Origin: Syntrophosphaera sp035450685
GTDB taxonomy: Bacteria; Cloacimonadota; Cloacimonadia; Cloacimonadales; Cloacimonadaceae
Assembly (NCBI GenBank): GCA_035450685.1
Contig: DAOTNF010000022.1
Span: 1-42,973 of the forward strand
DNA length: 42,973 nucleotides
Reading direction: 5' to 3'
The position numbers were made by a program, and so were the translations under genes. Every line of letters starts with the position of its first letter. Positions within the stretch are counted from its first letter, which is position 1. The notes beneath the pieces were generated by a model. The model was given only the letters and a program-made list of their open reading frames with translations. It searched no databases and was not told the origin of the DNA. Below are positions 10,701-17,893 of this stretch, piece by piece.

Positions 10701-11238
10701 AAAATTCCAGATCATCCTCTACCCGCGCCCGGGGCAGGATGGGGATATCGTCATCCAATACCATACTGTGGACAACCCCGGAACCACCACCAACTATTGC
10801 ACCGTGGGGATCGAGGACGAAACCCAGCTCATAGGGCTGCAATACACCCATGGGAACACCTATCCCGCCACAGCCGCCATCCTCCAGCCCGGCCTGGCCA
10901 TCAGGTTCACAACCACCCCGCCTGACAACTACCTCGCCAACGACGAGCCACTGCTTTCCGTTCCTTTCGCGCTGGAACAAAACTATCCCAACCCCTTCAA
11001 TCCCAGCACCACAATATCCTTCACCGCCAAAGACCCCGGCTGCGCCCGCCTCGCGATATACAACCTCAAAGGCCAGTTGGTACGCAACCTCCTCAACGCG
11101 GATGTGGCCGCCGGAAAACACAGCCTAACCTGGGATGGCAGGGATGAACACGGCAACGCCGCCGCTTCCGGAATCTATCTCTACAAGCTGGAACTGAACG
11201 GAGCCACCTGCTCGAAAAAAATGCTGATGCTCAAGTAA
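7732..11238 (+). CDS. Secreted C25 (gingipain-like) protein with C-terminal sorting domain
   Basis: A 1168-residue exported protein. The start is ATG at 7732 with GGGAGGA upstream; residues 1-19 form a signal peptide. The peptidase C25 region spans about 150-560: 'KMLILSHNALSDY', 'YLLLLGDVTGS', then the active-site zone. The nucleophile Cys419 is present in 'IVCNTGDF', as in gingipains, but the motif that normally carries the catalytic His (GHG) reads 'SYRGWGDANGWHYP', with Trp386 at the His place and His393 seven residues on. Then come immunoglobulin-like segments (about 640-830), a nidogen-like domain (about 850-1060) and a FlgD-like, T9SS-type sorting domain: 'FALEQNYPNPFNPSTTI' to 'SGIYLYKLELNG'. 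It may be an active protease or a surface scaffold. Confidence 0.88.
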   Translation: MRYILITTILLSLSFLGAAINESYQTSAAGVSASLANIRQAPMPVPDDPDDEFPDTGTISRTFALPFQNAQLTVQSLRWNVFDHQGNFLYQEQNRNPEALSLGNSFTFREMRGFTVLIRSQIEVQDHILTLTEADFTLTGSDPIELPTSVSPAFADAYKTLADNYESSYLRGLPTARPKMLILSHNALSDYLASFVEWKKSLGFDIFVANKSEIGSTLDDYKNYIRNHYLNHRCDYLLLLGDVTGSFSIPTAFYPSPEYQENDADDYQYTLITGNDYFPEMLVGRFSFNDVSEYMSMANKTIIYERSPYMGDTGWMTRSLAVAGNYAEGGLRPTTPIHMSRWLREKMLNHGYAQVDTVFYPPTYPGTTSIQSSINQGIQFVSYRGWGDANGWHYPSFYASNLDATFSGPRMPIVFSIVCNTGDFANPNVNPCFGEKWMRMGTMVAPNGAVAFVGPSDLHTKTRLNNSISSGAFRSILDGGVRGFGASVLAGKMELYKNFPNDLAPDQYVPFYFHVYNLLADPSLNMWVLVPDTIPESVIEGGLSFAQSDSHIRINAPDNEGAMVTGTKNGVDFTHARVQNGFAILPIDPEAGGDLKVTVSQPNFVPLVRTLSPSEPAGIGIIANDLGDAILNPNHTVTAHLTLKNYGAAPLTLSDLAITADANATVGYSHNSFTIPPEGTHNLTFSVTGLPTLQPRQPVTFTLHSAAPAFNQSFRMWGGGARFVILDTTDNFPIGATSPVSFTIFNNGLTGMADASVQVVSLTTAATFPATPVSLGQIGVHQSVSFESQITVGADAWNGRHLPFKLIISDNGYEALLFHSLTAGTAATTSPTGPDPYGYYAYDSTDLGFEATPTYQWVETDPLLGGQGSVFLVKDDGSRTVDLPFTFRFYGKDYNHVTMCSNGWISLLPTDMVDFYNHYIPAALGPYAMIAGYWDDLKGMKTGVDGQGNGIFNDMRVIYWHDAANNRYIVQWNDAYNQYNIDLMENASLEKFQIILYPRPGQDGDIVIQYHTVDNPGTTTNYCTVGIEDETQLIGLQYTHGNTYPATAAILQPGLAIRFTTTPPDNYLANDEPLLSVPFALEQNYPNPFNPSTTISFTAKDPGCARLAIYNLKGQLVRNLLNADVAAGKHSLTWDGRDEHGNAAASGIYLYKLELNGATCSKKMLMLK

Positions 11239-11298
11239 CCCCCGGCCTGCCCTTGTGGCAGACCCAAGCCATCTCCCCTGCCCGTGGAGGGGAGTGGT

Positions 11299-11338
11299 GT
11301 GGAAAGGTGGAAAGGTGGAAAGGTGGAAAGGTGGAAAG
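11299..11338 (+). repeat. Tandem 8 bp repeat (GTGGAAAG)5
   Basis: Five perfect copies of GTGGAAAG. Shorter or imperfect versions of the same tract precede the CCCGGG modules near 113-170, 6469-6482, 24066-24108 (inverted), 24345-24366 (inverted) and 42861-42882 (inverted). Confidence 0.9.
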
Positions 11339-11341
11339 GAG

Positions 11342-11434
11342 CCCGAAACAAGTCCACCAAGTTGTATTCCGTGTCATCCCGGGAAGCCGGGGCCCCCTCT
11401 GGGGTGGCTTACCCGGGATCCAGTCTTTTGGAAA
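11342..11434 (+). repeat. 93 bp direct repeat, left copy (CCCGGG module)
   Basis: Identical in sequence to 11567-11659, offset 225 bases. It carries the CATCCCGGG...CCCGGGAT inverted repeat and ends in CAGTCTTTTGGAAA. Confidence 0.9.
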
Positions 11435-11456
11435 CAACCGTGGCCCGAGGTGGGGG

Positions 11457-11537
11457 TGGCAAAATCTGTTGCCACAGAGGCCGGAGGCCTCTCCAAAACA
11501 GGCAACTCCGCTGCCTCTGCCGAACGGACTTCGGCAG
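11457..11537 (+). repeat. Four-hairpin module, copy 3 (diverged)
   Basis: Stem 2 here is AGAGGCC/GGCCTCT against AGAGACC/GGTCTCT elsewhere: both arms changed together so pairing is kept. Stem 1 is one pair shorter (TGGCAA/TTGCCA), stem 3 has one A/C mismatch, and stem 4 is intact with a changed loop. Total 81 bases. Confidence 0.88.
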
Positions 11538-11566
11538 CCCGAGCCCGGAAACAAACCCCGCCCGGC

Positions 11567-11659
11567 CCCGAAACAAGTCCACCAAGTTGTATTCCGTGTC
11601 ATCCCGGGAAGCCGGGGCCCCCTCTGGGGTGGCTTACCCGGGATCCAGTCTTTTGGAAA
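11567..11659 (+). repeat. 93 bp direct repeat, right copy (CCCGGG module)
   Basis: Second copy of 11342-11434. The pair brackets the four-hairpin module and could recombine to delete it. Confidence 0.9.
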
Positions 11660-11775
11660 TTGCCGTAGAAAGGTGGAATCGCGAAACAAGGCGGTTAGGC
11701 GACCGCCTGTACAAGTGACTGCCTTCACAAATCGCTGACCTCCGTACTGCTCCCTCCTTTAGTTCCCACGATCTG

Positions 11776-11866
11776 CCCTGGGTCTTCTTGGGGTCATCCT
11801 TAACTTCGCAACCGCATACCTAAGGATGACGGCGCTAACTCCTTTGGTTTCAAAGGAGAGCGATGT
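11776..11866 (+). repeat. Diverged palindrome element with conserved downstream leader
   Basis: GGGTCTTCTTGGGGTCA leads into a GTCATCCTTA/TAAGGATGAC hairpin (11793-11830, 18-base loop), then GGCGCTAACTCC and CAAAGGAGAGCGATG. The same framework, with a different hairpin core, lies at 24163-24252, where it also ends in CAAAGGAGGGCGCTATG. The frame that begins at the ATG (11863-12045, 60 codons) has no recognisable domain and is not called as a gene. Confidence 0.6.
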
Positions 11867-12106
11867 TACGGATATTGAGGATGGTTGGCAGATATCATGT
11901 GAATGATGAAAGGAAATATGCGGTAACTGGTATAGCAATCAAGTTGTTGCTACCCGTGACAGGCAAAACGCGTTGCAGATGTGATGGACTTGGATATATA
12001 CGGTTTTTGGGGATTGTATTTGAAGTTTTTAGCGGGGGCTTATAGATGTTGTTCCATATCACATATTTTGCTTTACTTATACTCGGTGGAATGCCCGAGA
12101 TAAAAC

Positions 12107-12135
12107 TTGACAACAATTCGACCCTCCCCGATAAT
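12107..12135 (+). promoter_or_regulatory. Candidate sigma-70 promoter of the secreted-protein gene at 12160
   Basis: TTGACA (12107-12112) and GATAAT (12130-12135), 17 bases apart. The predicted start is near 12142, just before the GAGGAG ribosome site at 12149-12154. Confidence 0.6.
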
Positions 12136-12159
12136 GACATCAGGAATAGAGGAGTCGAT

Positions 12160-13650
12160 ATGAAACGCTATATTGTACTTTCACTCATATTGTTCGCGGG
12201 CCTGATGCTCAGCGCGGAAGAGCGTCTGGTCTTTACACTTACCAGCAGCACCGAGATCACAAGCCCCTACTTTCTGGCGGAGGTGGATTCCGTACTCAAC
12301 CTTTACAGCTACGGCGAAGCGGACGGCATGATGCAAATCCTGAAGAGGAGCCATTCATCGCACTCCGGCGAGGTGAGCAGCCAGGTTATCTGGCAACAGG
12401 CCCTTCCCCCCAACCTTGCCAGCCCTCTGCTCTTTCACAAGGGGGAACGGATTTATGGCAAGCTGTGGGTCTATACCCATCACGCGGATTGGTTGGGCGC
12501 AATCTCCCTGGACGATGCCGGCAACGCCCAATTCCACCAGCTCAATGTCCCTGGCTCAGCAACTGATTTCTTCATACTCCGCAGGCTGCAACACTTTGGC
12601 GAGGGGCATATTTACTTTTTCGCCAATACTGACCTGAAGCATTGGGAGCTTGCCGCCAACCAGGCAAATACAGTGGTTCAGGTACCCGGCATTGATTACG
12701 AGTTTGAGAGACTGGGTAATGAGTATCTGCTGATCTCGGGAGTAGATCACAATGCCCCATTTCACACATACCTGCTGGATAGCGGCCACAACCTCATTCA
12801 GACTAATCTCGTGAACTGGGAGTTCTGGACTACCTACAGATTTCAGGAAGGCCTCTATTATACAGATTATTCCTGCCCTGACGAAATGGGAACTGGTTCA
12901 ATCATGATCGATAATGGCAATATTGATTTAGTGACTTGGAGCCTGTATGGTGAATGGCATCCCAACACTTTTCGAATCCACCCCATCTTGAGCCTGCCGG
13001 ACTCTCTTTACCTCTTTGTCTATACTTCTACGCCCTATGATGAGCCTCCAAGCTCCGGCTTCTGCATTAAGCAGTACAACGGAGCGAACAGTTTCAGCAA
13101 CTACTCCGGGTTCCCAGCTACAACTGAAAGTGCCTTAAGTGTTAATGCCACCTTTTTTGCTAACAAATTGCTTCTGATGGGCTGGCAGTCTCCAGGCTTT
13201 TTTGCCAGGCTGGCAGATTTGGATTCCCAGGCCTGGATACAGGTTGATTTCTCAGAAGATCCATCTTACTCGTTAACATATCCCAGTATATACAACAACG
13301 ATGAAGCCATCTGGTTTATCTTTGAGCGCTATGAAGGTACAGAGCTCTTGAAAAGCTACCGGGGGGATTTTTGCGTGGCTAACGATGATCCCCTGGCTCC
13401 GCAACCCCAGGTTCTGACGCTGTATCCCAACCCTGCCAGATCGCAGGGGCTGCTTAAGCTGGAGAGTGACGCTCCCACCAGTTCCGTGAAACTTTACAAC
13501 CTGAGAGGCCAATACCTAAAAGACCTGTCCCTTGCCTCGCAAATACCCAACGAGTACAGGCTCCCGGAACTTTCGGCGGGTATTTACCTGCTCAGGATCA
13601 CAGACTCGTATCAGAGGACCAGCCATAAAAAGCTCCTGATCAGGGACTGA
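12160..13650 (+). CDS. Secreted protein of unknown function with sorting domain
   Basis: A 496-residue exported protein. The start is ATG at 12160 with GAGGAG five bases upstream; the frame opens earlier, but the sequence before this has no signal or ribosome site. Residues 1-20 are a signal peptide ending in 'GLMLSA'. The middle 380 residues are rich in aromatic and beta-strand-like segments with no family I recognise; they resemble repeated strands of a propeller-like fold, which is only an impression. The last 75 residues are a type A sorting domain: 'VLTLYPNPARS', 'VKLYNLRGQYLKDL', 'LSAGIYLLRI' and a basic end. It is probably exported to the cell surface like the C25 protein upstream, but has its own promoter. 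Confidence 0.8.
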   Translation: MKRYIVLSLILFAGLMLSAEERLVFTLTSSTEITSPYFLAEVDSVLNLYSYGEADGMMQILKRSHSSHSGEVSSQVIWQQALPPNLASPLLFHKGERIYGKLWVYTHHADWLGAISLDDAGNAQFHQLNVPGSATDFFILRRLQHFGEGHIYFFANTDLKHWELAANQANTVVQVPGIDYEFERLGNEYLLISGVDHNAPFHTYLLDSGHNLIQTNLVNWEFWTTYRFQEGLYYTDYSCPDEMGTGSIMIDNGNIDLVTWSLYGEWHPNTFRIHPILSLPDSLYLFVYTSTPYDEPPSSGFCIKQYNGANSFSNYSGFPATTESALSVNATFFANKLLLMGWQSPGFFARLADLDSQAWIQVDFSEDPSYSLTYPSIYNNDEAIWFIFERYEGTELLKSYRGDFCVANDDPLAPQPQVLTLYPNPARSQGLLKLESDAPTSSVKLYNLRGQYLKDLSLASQIPNEYRLPELSAGIYLLRITDSYQRTSHKKLLIRD

Positions 13651-13779
13651 GCCTCAGGGCGGACACCAAAGCCTTTCCCTCACGCGGGCGAATCGCCTCG
13701 GCGGATTGAGTCTTATCTGCTTGACAGAAAGCAACGCTGTTTTTTGATGGAAGAAAGTAAATTTCACCCTGAGGAAATA

Positions 13780-16700
13780 ATGGAAGATCTCAAATCAAAG
13801 GCTCTGGTGGACAACCTTGCCCTGACCAGAGTTGCCTCAATAGAGATTCCGCCGGATGCCTTGTGGCTGCTTGGCCTGAGCAAGGATTATTTTGGCATCC
13901 ATCAACGCTTCAGGGCTTATTTGGACGAGCTTTACCACCCCTTTGCCAACCTGGAGCTGGCCCTGAACCTGATGCGGCAAAGCCTGATCCCCGACCTGTG
14001 GCTCTACGCACGCCATCCGGAGAGGGAAAGGGCTGTAAGCGTGATCTTCAGCCTGGTGGACCGCATGCGCTCCCTGGCTCAAAGCAAAGCGCTGAGGAAA
14101 AGGCTGCTGCAAGAGTATCTGGAGCTGGTGTCGGCGCTGGCGGAGTTTGGGGAGATTCCCCAACACCTCTACTTTGGAGCCCTGGCTTTTTTGGAGGATT
14201 GGGCTGGAGAGGAGCCAGGGCTGTTCACCCACGCGTCCGGATATTGCCGGAAAAGCCTCTTTAAGGTGATCCGGCGCCTGGATTCTGAAGACAGCCGGGA
14301 GTTTGAAGCGCGGGCCGGGGATTTCCTGCTGGCGCAACTGGCAGGTTCCCTCGCCGAGTGGGAGGCCATGACAGATATCGAAAACTGGCATGCCCGGCTC
14401 CAGGACCCCCTCCTGCCCCAGGTGGAAAAGCTGAGCGGACAGATCGGCAAGGCTTACTTTCAGCGCCTCAAGAGCGAGCTGCAAGCCGCCACCCGATCCT
14501 CCGACCTGGAAAAAATCCCCTCCTACGGCGAGATAGCCGCCTTGCACCGTTCGCTGATTGGCAGTTTTACGGGTCTGAACGCCAGGATACATTACATCTT
14601 TTACCTGCTTGCCCTGCCGGGCATGGCCGACCTTTCCGACCACCTGCTCTGGGATCTGAACCGCCAGCTTGCCGACCTGCAAAACGCCATGAATCCCCAC
14701 CAGATAATGCTGTTGCTGGATTCTGTGTTCGACTCGCTCAAGGGGTTCCGCGCCACCCACCAGAGCATCGTGCTCGATTGCGTCCTCACGATTGGCAGGG
14801 CCGTGATCAGCACCCAGGATGGCGAGCTTATCCAGAGATGCGTGCGCAAGACCATCGACCTGGGCTTCGTCCCCCCCGGAAAGGTCGAGATCAACAAAGA
14901 GTGGCAGATATGCGCCGATAAAAACCACATCAAGAATATCCGGGTCTGGCTGGAACTAATCGGCATGGATATGCCCCGCACCGAGGAACTGCTCTCCGCC
15001 CTGATCATCAACCTGACGGTCAAAGGGGTGTTCATTTCCGATACCGACCTCTTCCAAAAAGACGTCAGCCAGTTCCTGAACTCCGACATCAAACCATATT
15101 TTGTGCAAGTTAAACACCTGCTGAGGCTGTTCCCGGTCTTTTTCAACGAGATTGGCGCGGAAGGGGAAATAAGGGATTACACGACCGCCATCGACGAGAT
15201 GAGCGGCAGAAGCGACCGCCTGATCCACTTTCTGCGCAAGCAGGTGCACACGGAAAGCAACAATACCCATATCAACCTGGTGCGCCAGATCATGTGGTTT
15301 TGGCATGACCTGGATCCCAGCCATCTGGATGGCATCATTCCCGCAGACGTGGCCTTCTATATCTCTCAACCCGACGGGCAGACCCAGGCGCAACACAGGT
15401 TCCTGCGGAGCTTTTTGGATGAAAAAGGCCTGGATCCGGACAAGCTGCTGAACCTGTCCTGGCAACGGGTATCCAGGCTGTTCGGGGAATTTGGCGAAGA
15501 CCCCGGATACGAGCAAAAGCGGCTGATCAACCTCTGCCACATATATTATCTGCTGCTGGACAAGTATAACCTCGACCCTTACGACATTGTAAAGTTCCTC
15601 AAGCGTTATCCGTTCTTTGACCAGAAAGCCGAATACAAGCTGCAACAAGCCCTGCGCCGCGCCGATTACGAGAGCGCCATCCGCCAGATGCTGGAGTATA
15701 TCGGCATCCTCAATGGGGTCATCCTGGATCCCAAACCCAGCCAGGGTTGGGAAAACATATATTACAAGAGGCATATCGCGGCAGGCATCCCATCGATGTA
15801 TGGGCAATACCGGGAGCCGAAACTGGAAGCCTTCGGGATGATCTTCCGGCTGGAAAACGTGATCAAACGCCTGATCGAAAGGCATGTCGCGCAGATCAAC
15901 CTCTCCTATATCTCCGCCAAAATACTCAAGCGCATCGTCAGGGTTATGGAGCTGATCCATCTGGTGCTACAGCATGAAGGGATCAACAACGAGGCATTCG
16001 GTTCGGCTTTGGAGATGCTGAAATCCAGCCGCCAGATCGCCACCCTGTCCCTGAACCAATACAGGGATATCTTTCAACTTCTGAAAGACAGCATCAACGA
16101 GATCATAGACGAGTATTTTTACCGCTTTTACGACCACGAGTTCGAGCTGGGCATCATCAGCCCTCCCGGAACCCCTAAAAGCGTAATCCAGAAGCAGGCG
16201 GAAGAGTTTTACCGCAAGCTGCTTTCCTCATCGTTCCTGGTGCAGGAACTGGATAACTTCACGGCGCAGATCATCCTCTCCCTGAACAATATGAAGTCCA
16301 TTTTCCAGCCCGAGGATGTCAGACGCGTGATGAGCTACGATCCGGACAGGCTGTTCATCCATCTGGACAGCCGCGACACCCGGGGCGATAACCAGGTGTT
16401 GCTCGGTTCCAAGGGTTTTTTCCTGAAAAGGATGCACCGCTACGAGTTCCCCATCCCCCCCGGCTTCGTGATCACCACGGAGCTTTTCAGCCATCGGGGC
16501 GTAATCAGCGCCCATCCGGATATCTCCAGCGAACTTGATGAATATCTGAGGCACAATGTCGGATTACTGGAAGCGCGCACCAGCCTGGGTTTCGGCAACC
16601 CCCAAGCTCCACTGTTGTTTTCGGTGCGCTCTGGAGCTGCAATGTCGCTGCCCGGAGCGATGAACACCTTTTTGAATATCGGCATGAACGACGAGATCAC

Positions 16701-17859
16701 GGAAAGCCTGAGCCATAAGCACAATTTCGGCTGGACTGCCTGGGATTGCTACCGGCGTCTCATCCAAAGCTGGGGCATGGCCTACAATATTGACCGCGAT
16801 GAATTTGACGCGGTAATGATCGAGTATAAGAACCGCCACGGCGTTAGCCTCAAAACACAGTTCACTCCCGGACAGATGAAGCAGATGTGCGCTGATTACA
16901 AACAGGTTTTGGCCGGGCACGGGATAGAAATGCAACAGGATCCGTTTCTGCAGCTCAAGCAAGCCATTGTGCATGTTCTGGATAGCTGGAATACGGAACG
17001 CGCCAGGCTCTACCGCCAGAAAATGCACATCGCGGATGAGTGGGGCACGGCCGTGATCGTGCAACGCATGGTGTTGGGAAACATCAGCCCGGATTCGGGG
17101 ACAGGGGTGCTCTTCACCCACAGCGTGCACAGCAAAAAGCCCGGCATCAACCTCAACGGGGATTTTACCCTCTGCAGCCAGGGCGAGGATGTGGTGGCTG
17201 GCCTGGTGCACACCCTGCCCATCTCCGAAGCCCAGCGTGAACGCTCCAAGAGCGACCCCGGCAAGTCTTTGGAAGCGGATTTCCCCTTGATCTACAACCG
17301 TCTGGAACGAATCGCCAGGCAACTGATCGAAGAACGGGGCTATCCGCACCAGGAAATAGAATTCACTTTCGAAGGCCCCAAGGAAGAGCAGTTGTTTATC
17401 CTCCAGACACGGAACCAGGTGATCGCCAAATCCAGGGAATACACGGTCTTTAACACCCCCAAGAAGGATCTGCAGCTCATTGGAAGGGGCATCGGCATCG
17501 GCAAAGGCGTGTTGAACGGCCTGGTGGCTTTTTCCCGGGAGGACATCGATTCCCTCAAGGAAAGCGGCCTGCCCATTATCCTTGTGAGGCCGGACACTGT
17601 CCCCGATGATATGGATCTGCTCTTCGATTGCCAGGGCCTGCTCACCGCGAGGGGCGGAGTTACCTCCCACGCGGCCGTGACCGCCTCCCGCCTGGGTATC
17701 ATCGGCATTGTCAACTGCCGGGAGCTGAAGGTCTTCGAAGCCAAGTCCCACTGCAGGATTGGAACTGTAAACCTGCGCAACGGGGATGCCATCGCCCTTG
17801 ACGCCGGCAGCGGGGGCATCTATCTGGGACATTACCCGGTTGAAAAGATACGCGTTTAA
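13780..17859 (+). CDS. PPDK-like PEP/pyruvate-binding protein with long N-terminal extension
   Basis: About 1359 residues. The start chosen is ATG at 13780 with GAGG at 13771-13774; ATG 13747 is open but lacks a ribosome site. Residues 1-860 are helix-rich with no recognised family. From about 870 the protein follows the nucleotide-binding half of pyruvate phosphate dikinase: 'LLGSKGFFLKRM' (Lys878), 'PIPPGFVITTE', 'FSVRSGAAMSLPGAMNT', 'GTAVIVQRMV', 'CSQGEDVVAGL' and 'LFILQTRNQ'. It is followed by the phosphohistidine domain 'GGVTSHAAV' with His1297. The protein then ends 62 residues later: the PEP/pyruvate barrel of PPDK and PEP synthase is missing. It may phosphorylate another acceptor or need a partner. 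GAPDH follows 34 bases downstream. Confidence 0.85.
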   Translation: MEDLKSKALVDNLALTRVASIEIPPDALWLLGLSKDYFGIHQRFRAYLDELYHPFANLELALNLMRQSLIPDLWLYARHPERERAVSVIFSLVDRMRSLAQSKALRKRLLQEYLELVSALAEFGEIPQHLYFGALAFLEDWAGEEPGLFTHASGYCRKSLFKVIRRLDSEDSREFEARAGDFLLAQLAGSLAEWEAMTDIENWHARLQDPLLPQVEKLSGQIGKAYFQRLKSELQAATRSSDLEKIPSYGEIAALHRSLIGSFTGLNARIHYIFYLLALPGMADLSDHLLWDLNRQLADLQNAMNPHQIMLLLDSVFDSLKGFRATHQSIVLDCVLTIGRAVISTQDGELIQRCVRKTIDLGFVPPGKVEINKEWQICADKNHIKNIRVWLELIGMDMPRTEELLSALIINLTVKGVFISDTDLFQKDVSQFLNSDIKPYFVQVKHLLRLFPVFFNEIGAEGEIRDYTTAIDEMSGRSDRLIHFLRKQVHTESNNTHINLVRQIMWFWHDLDPSHLDGIIPADVAFYISQPDGQTQAQHRFLRSFLDEKGLDPDKLLNLSWQRVSRLFGEFGEDPGYEQKRLINLCHIYYLLLDKYNLDPYDIVKFLKRYPFFDQKAEYKLQQALRRADYESAIRQMLEYIGILNGVILDPKPSQGWENIYYKRHIAAGIPSMYGQYREPKLEAFGMIFRLENVIKRLIERHVAQINLSYISAKILKRIVRVMELIHLVLQHEGINNEAFGSALEMLKSSRQIATLSLNQYRDIFQLLKDSINEIIDEYFYRFYDHEFELGIISPPGTPKSVIQKQAEEFYRKLLSSSFLVQELDNFTAQIILSLNNMKSIFQPEDVRRVMSYDPDRLFIHLDSRDTRGDNQVLLGSKGFFLKRMHRYEFPIPPGFVITTELFSHRGVISAHPDISSELDEYLRHNVGLLEARTSLGFGNPQAPLLFSVRSGAAMSLPGAMNTFLNIGMNDEITESLSHKHNFGWTAWDCYRRLIQSWGMAYNIDRDEFDAVMIEYKNRHGVSLKTQFTPGQMKQMCADYKQVLAGHGIEMQQDPFLQLKQAIVHVLDSWNTERARLYRQKMHIADEWGTAVIVQRMVLGNISPDSGTGVLFTHSVHSKKPGINLNGDFTLCSQGEDVVAGLVHTLPISEAQRERSKSDPGKSLEADFPLIYNRLERIARQLIEERGYPHQEIEFTFEGPKEEQLFILQTRNQVIAKSREYTVFNTPKKDLQLIGRGIGIGKGVLNGLVAFSREDIDSLKESGLPIILVRPDTVPDDMDLLFDCQGLLTARGGVTSHAAVTASRLGIIGIVNCRELKVFEAKSHCRIGTVNLRNGDAIALDAGSGGIYLGHYPVEKIRV

Positions 17860-17893
17860 GAGAATCAATACAAATACATAGAAGGAGAAGATC

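Larger units (their letters stand above)
11286..11714 (+). repeat. Repeat cluster between two secreted-protein genes
   Basis: No gene is supported between 11239 and 12159. This part holds five tandem GTGGAAAG units, two 93 bp direct repeats of the CCCGGG module flanking the third four-hairpin module, and an AGGCGGT/ACCGCCT hairpin (11689-11708). Long open frames on both strands here follow the repeat sequence and are not genes. Confidence 0.8.

Noticed and set aside
11299..11338. Possible CRISPR array
   Set aside because: The 8 bp units are contiguous without spacers; no cas genes in the window.
11253..11738. Overlapping frames of 137-165 codons on both strands
   Set aside because: They follow repeat modules; the same peptide words recur in every copy because the DNA recurs.
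13721..13749. TTGACA as promoter of the PPDK-like gene
   Set aside because: No acceptable -10 box at 15-18 bases.
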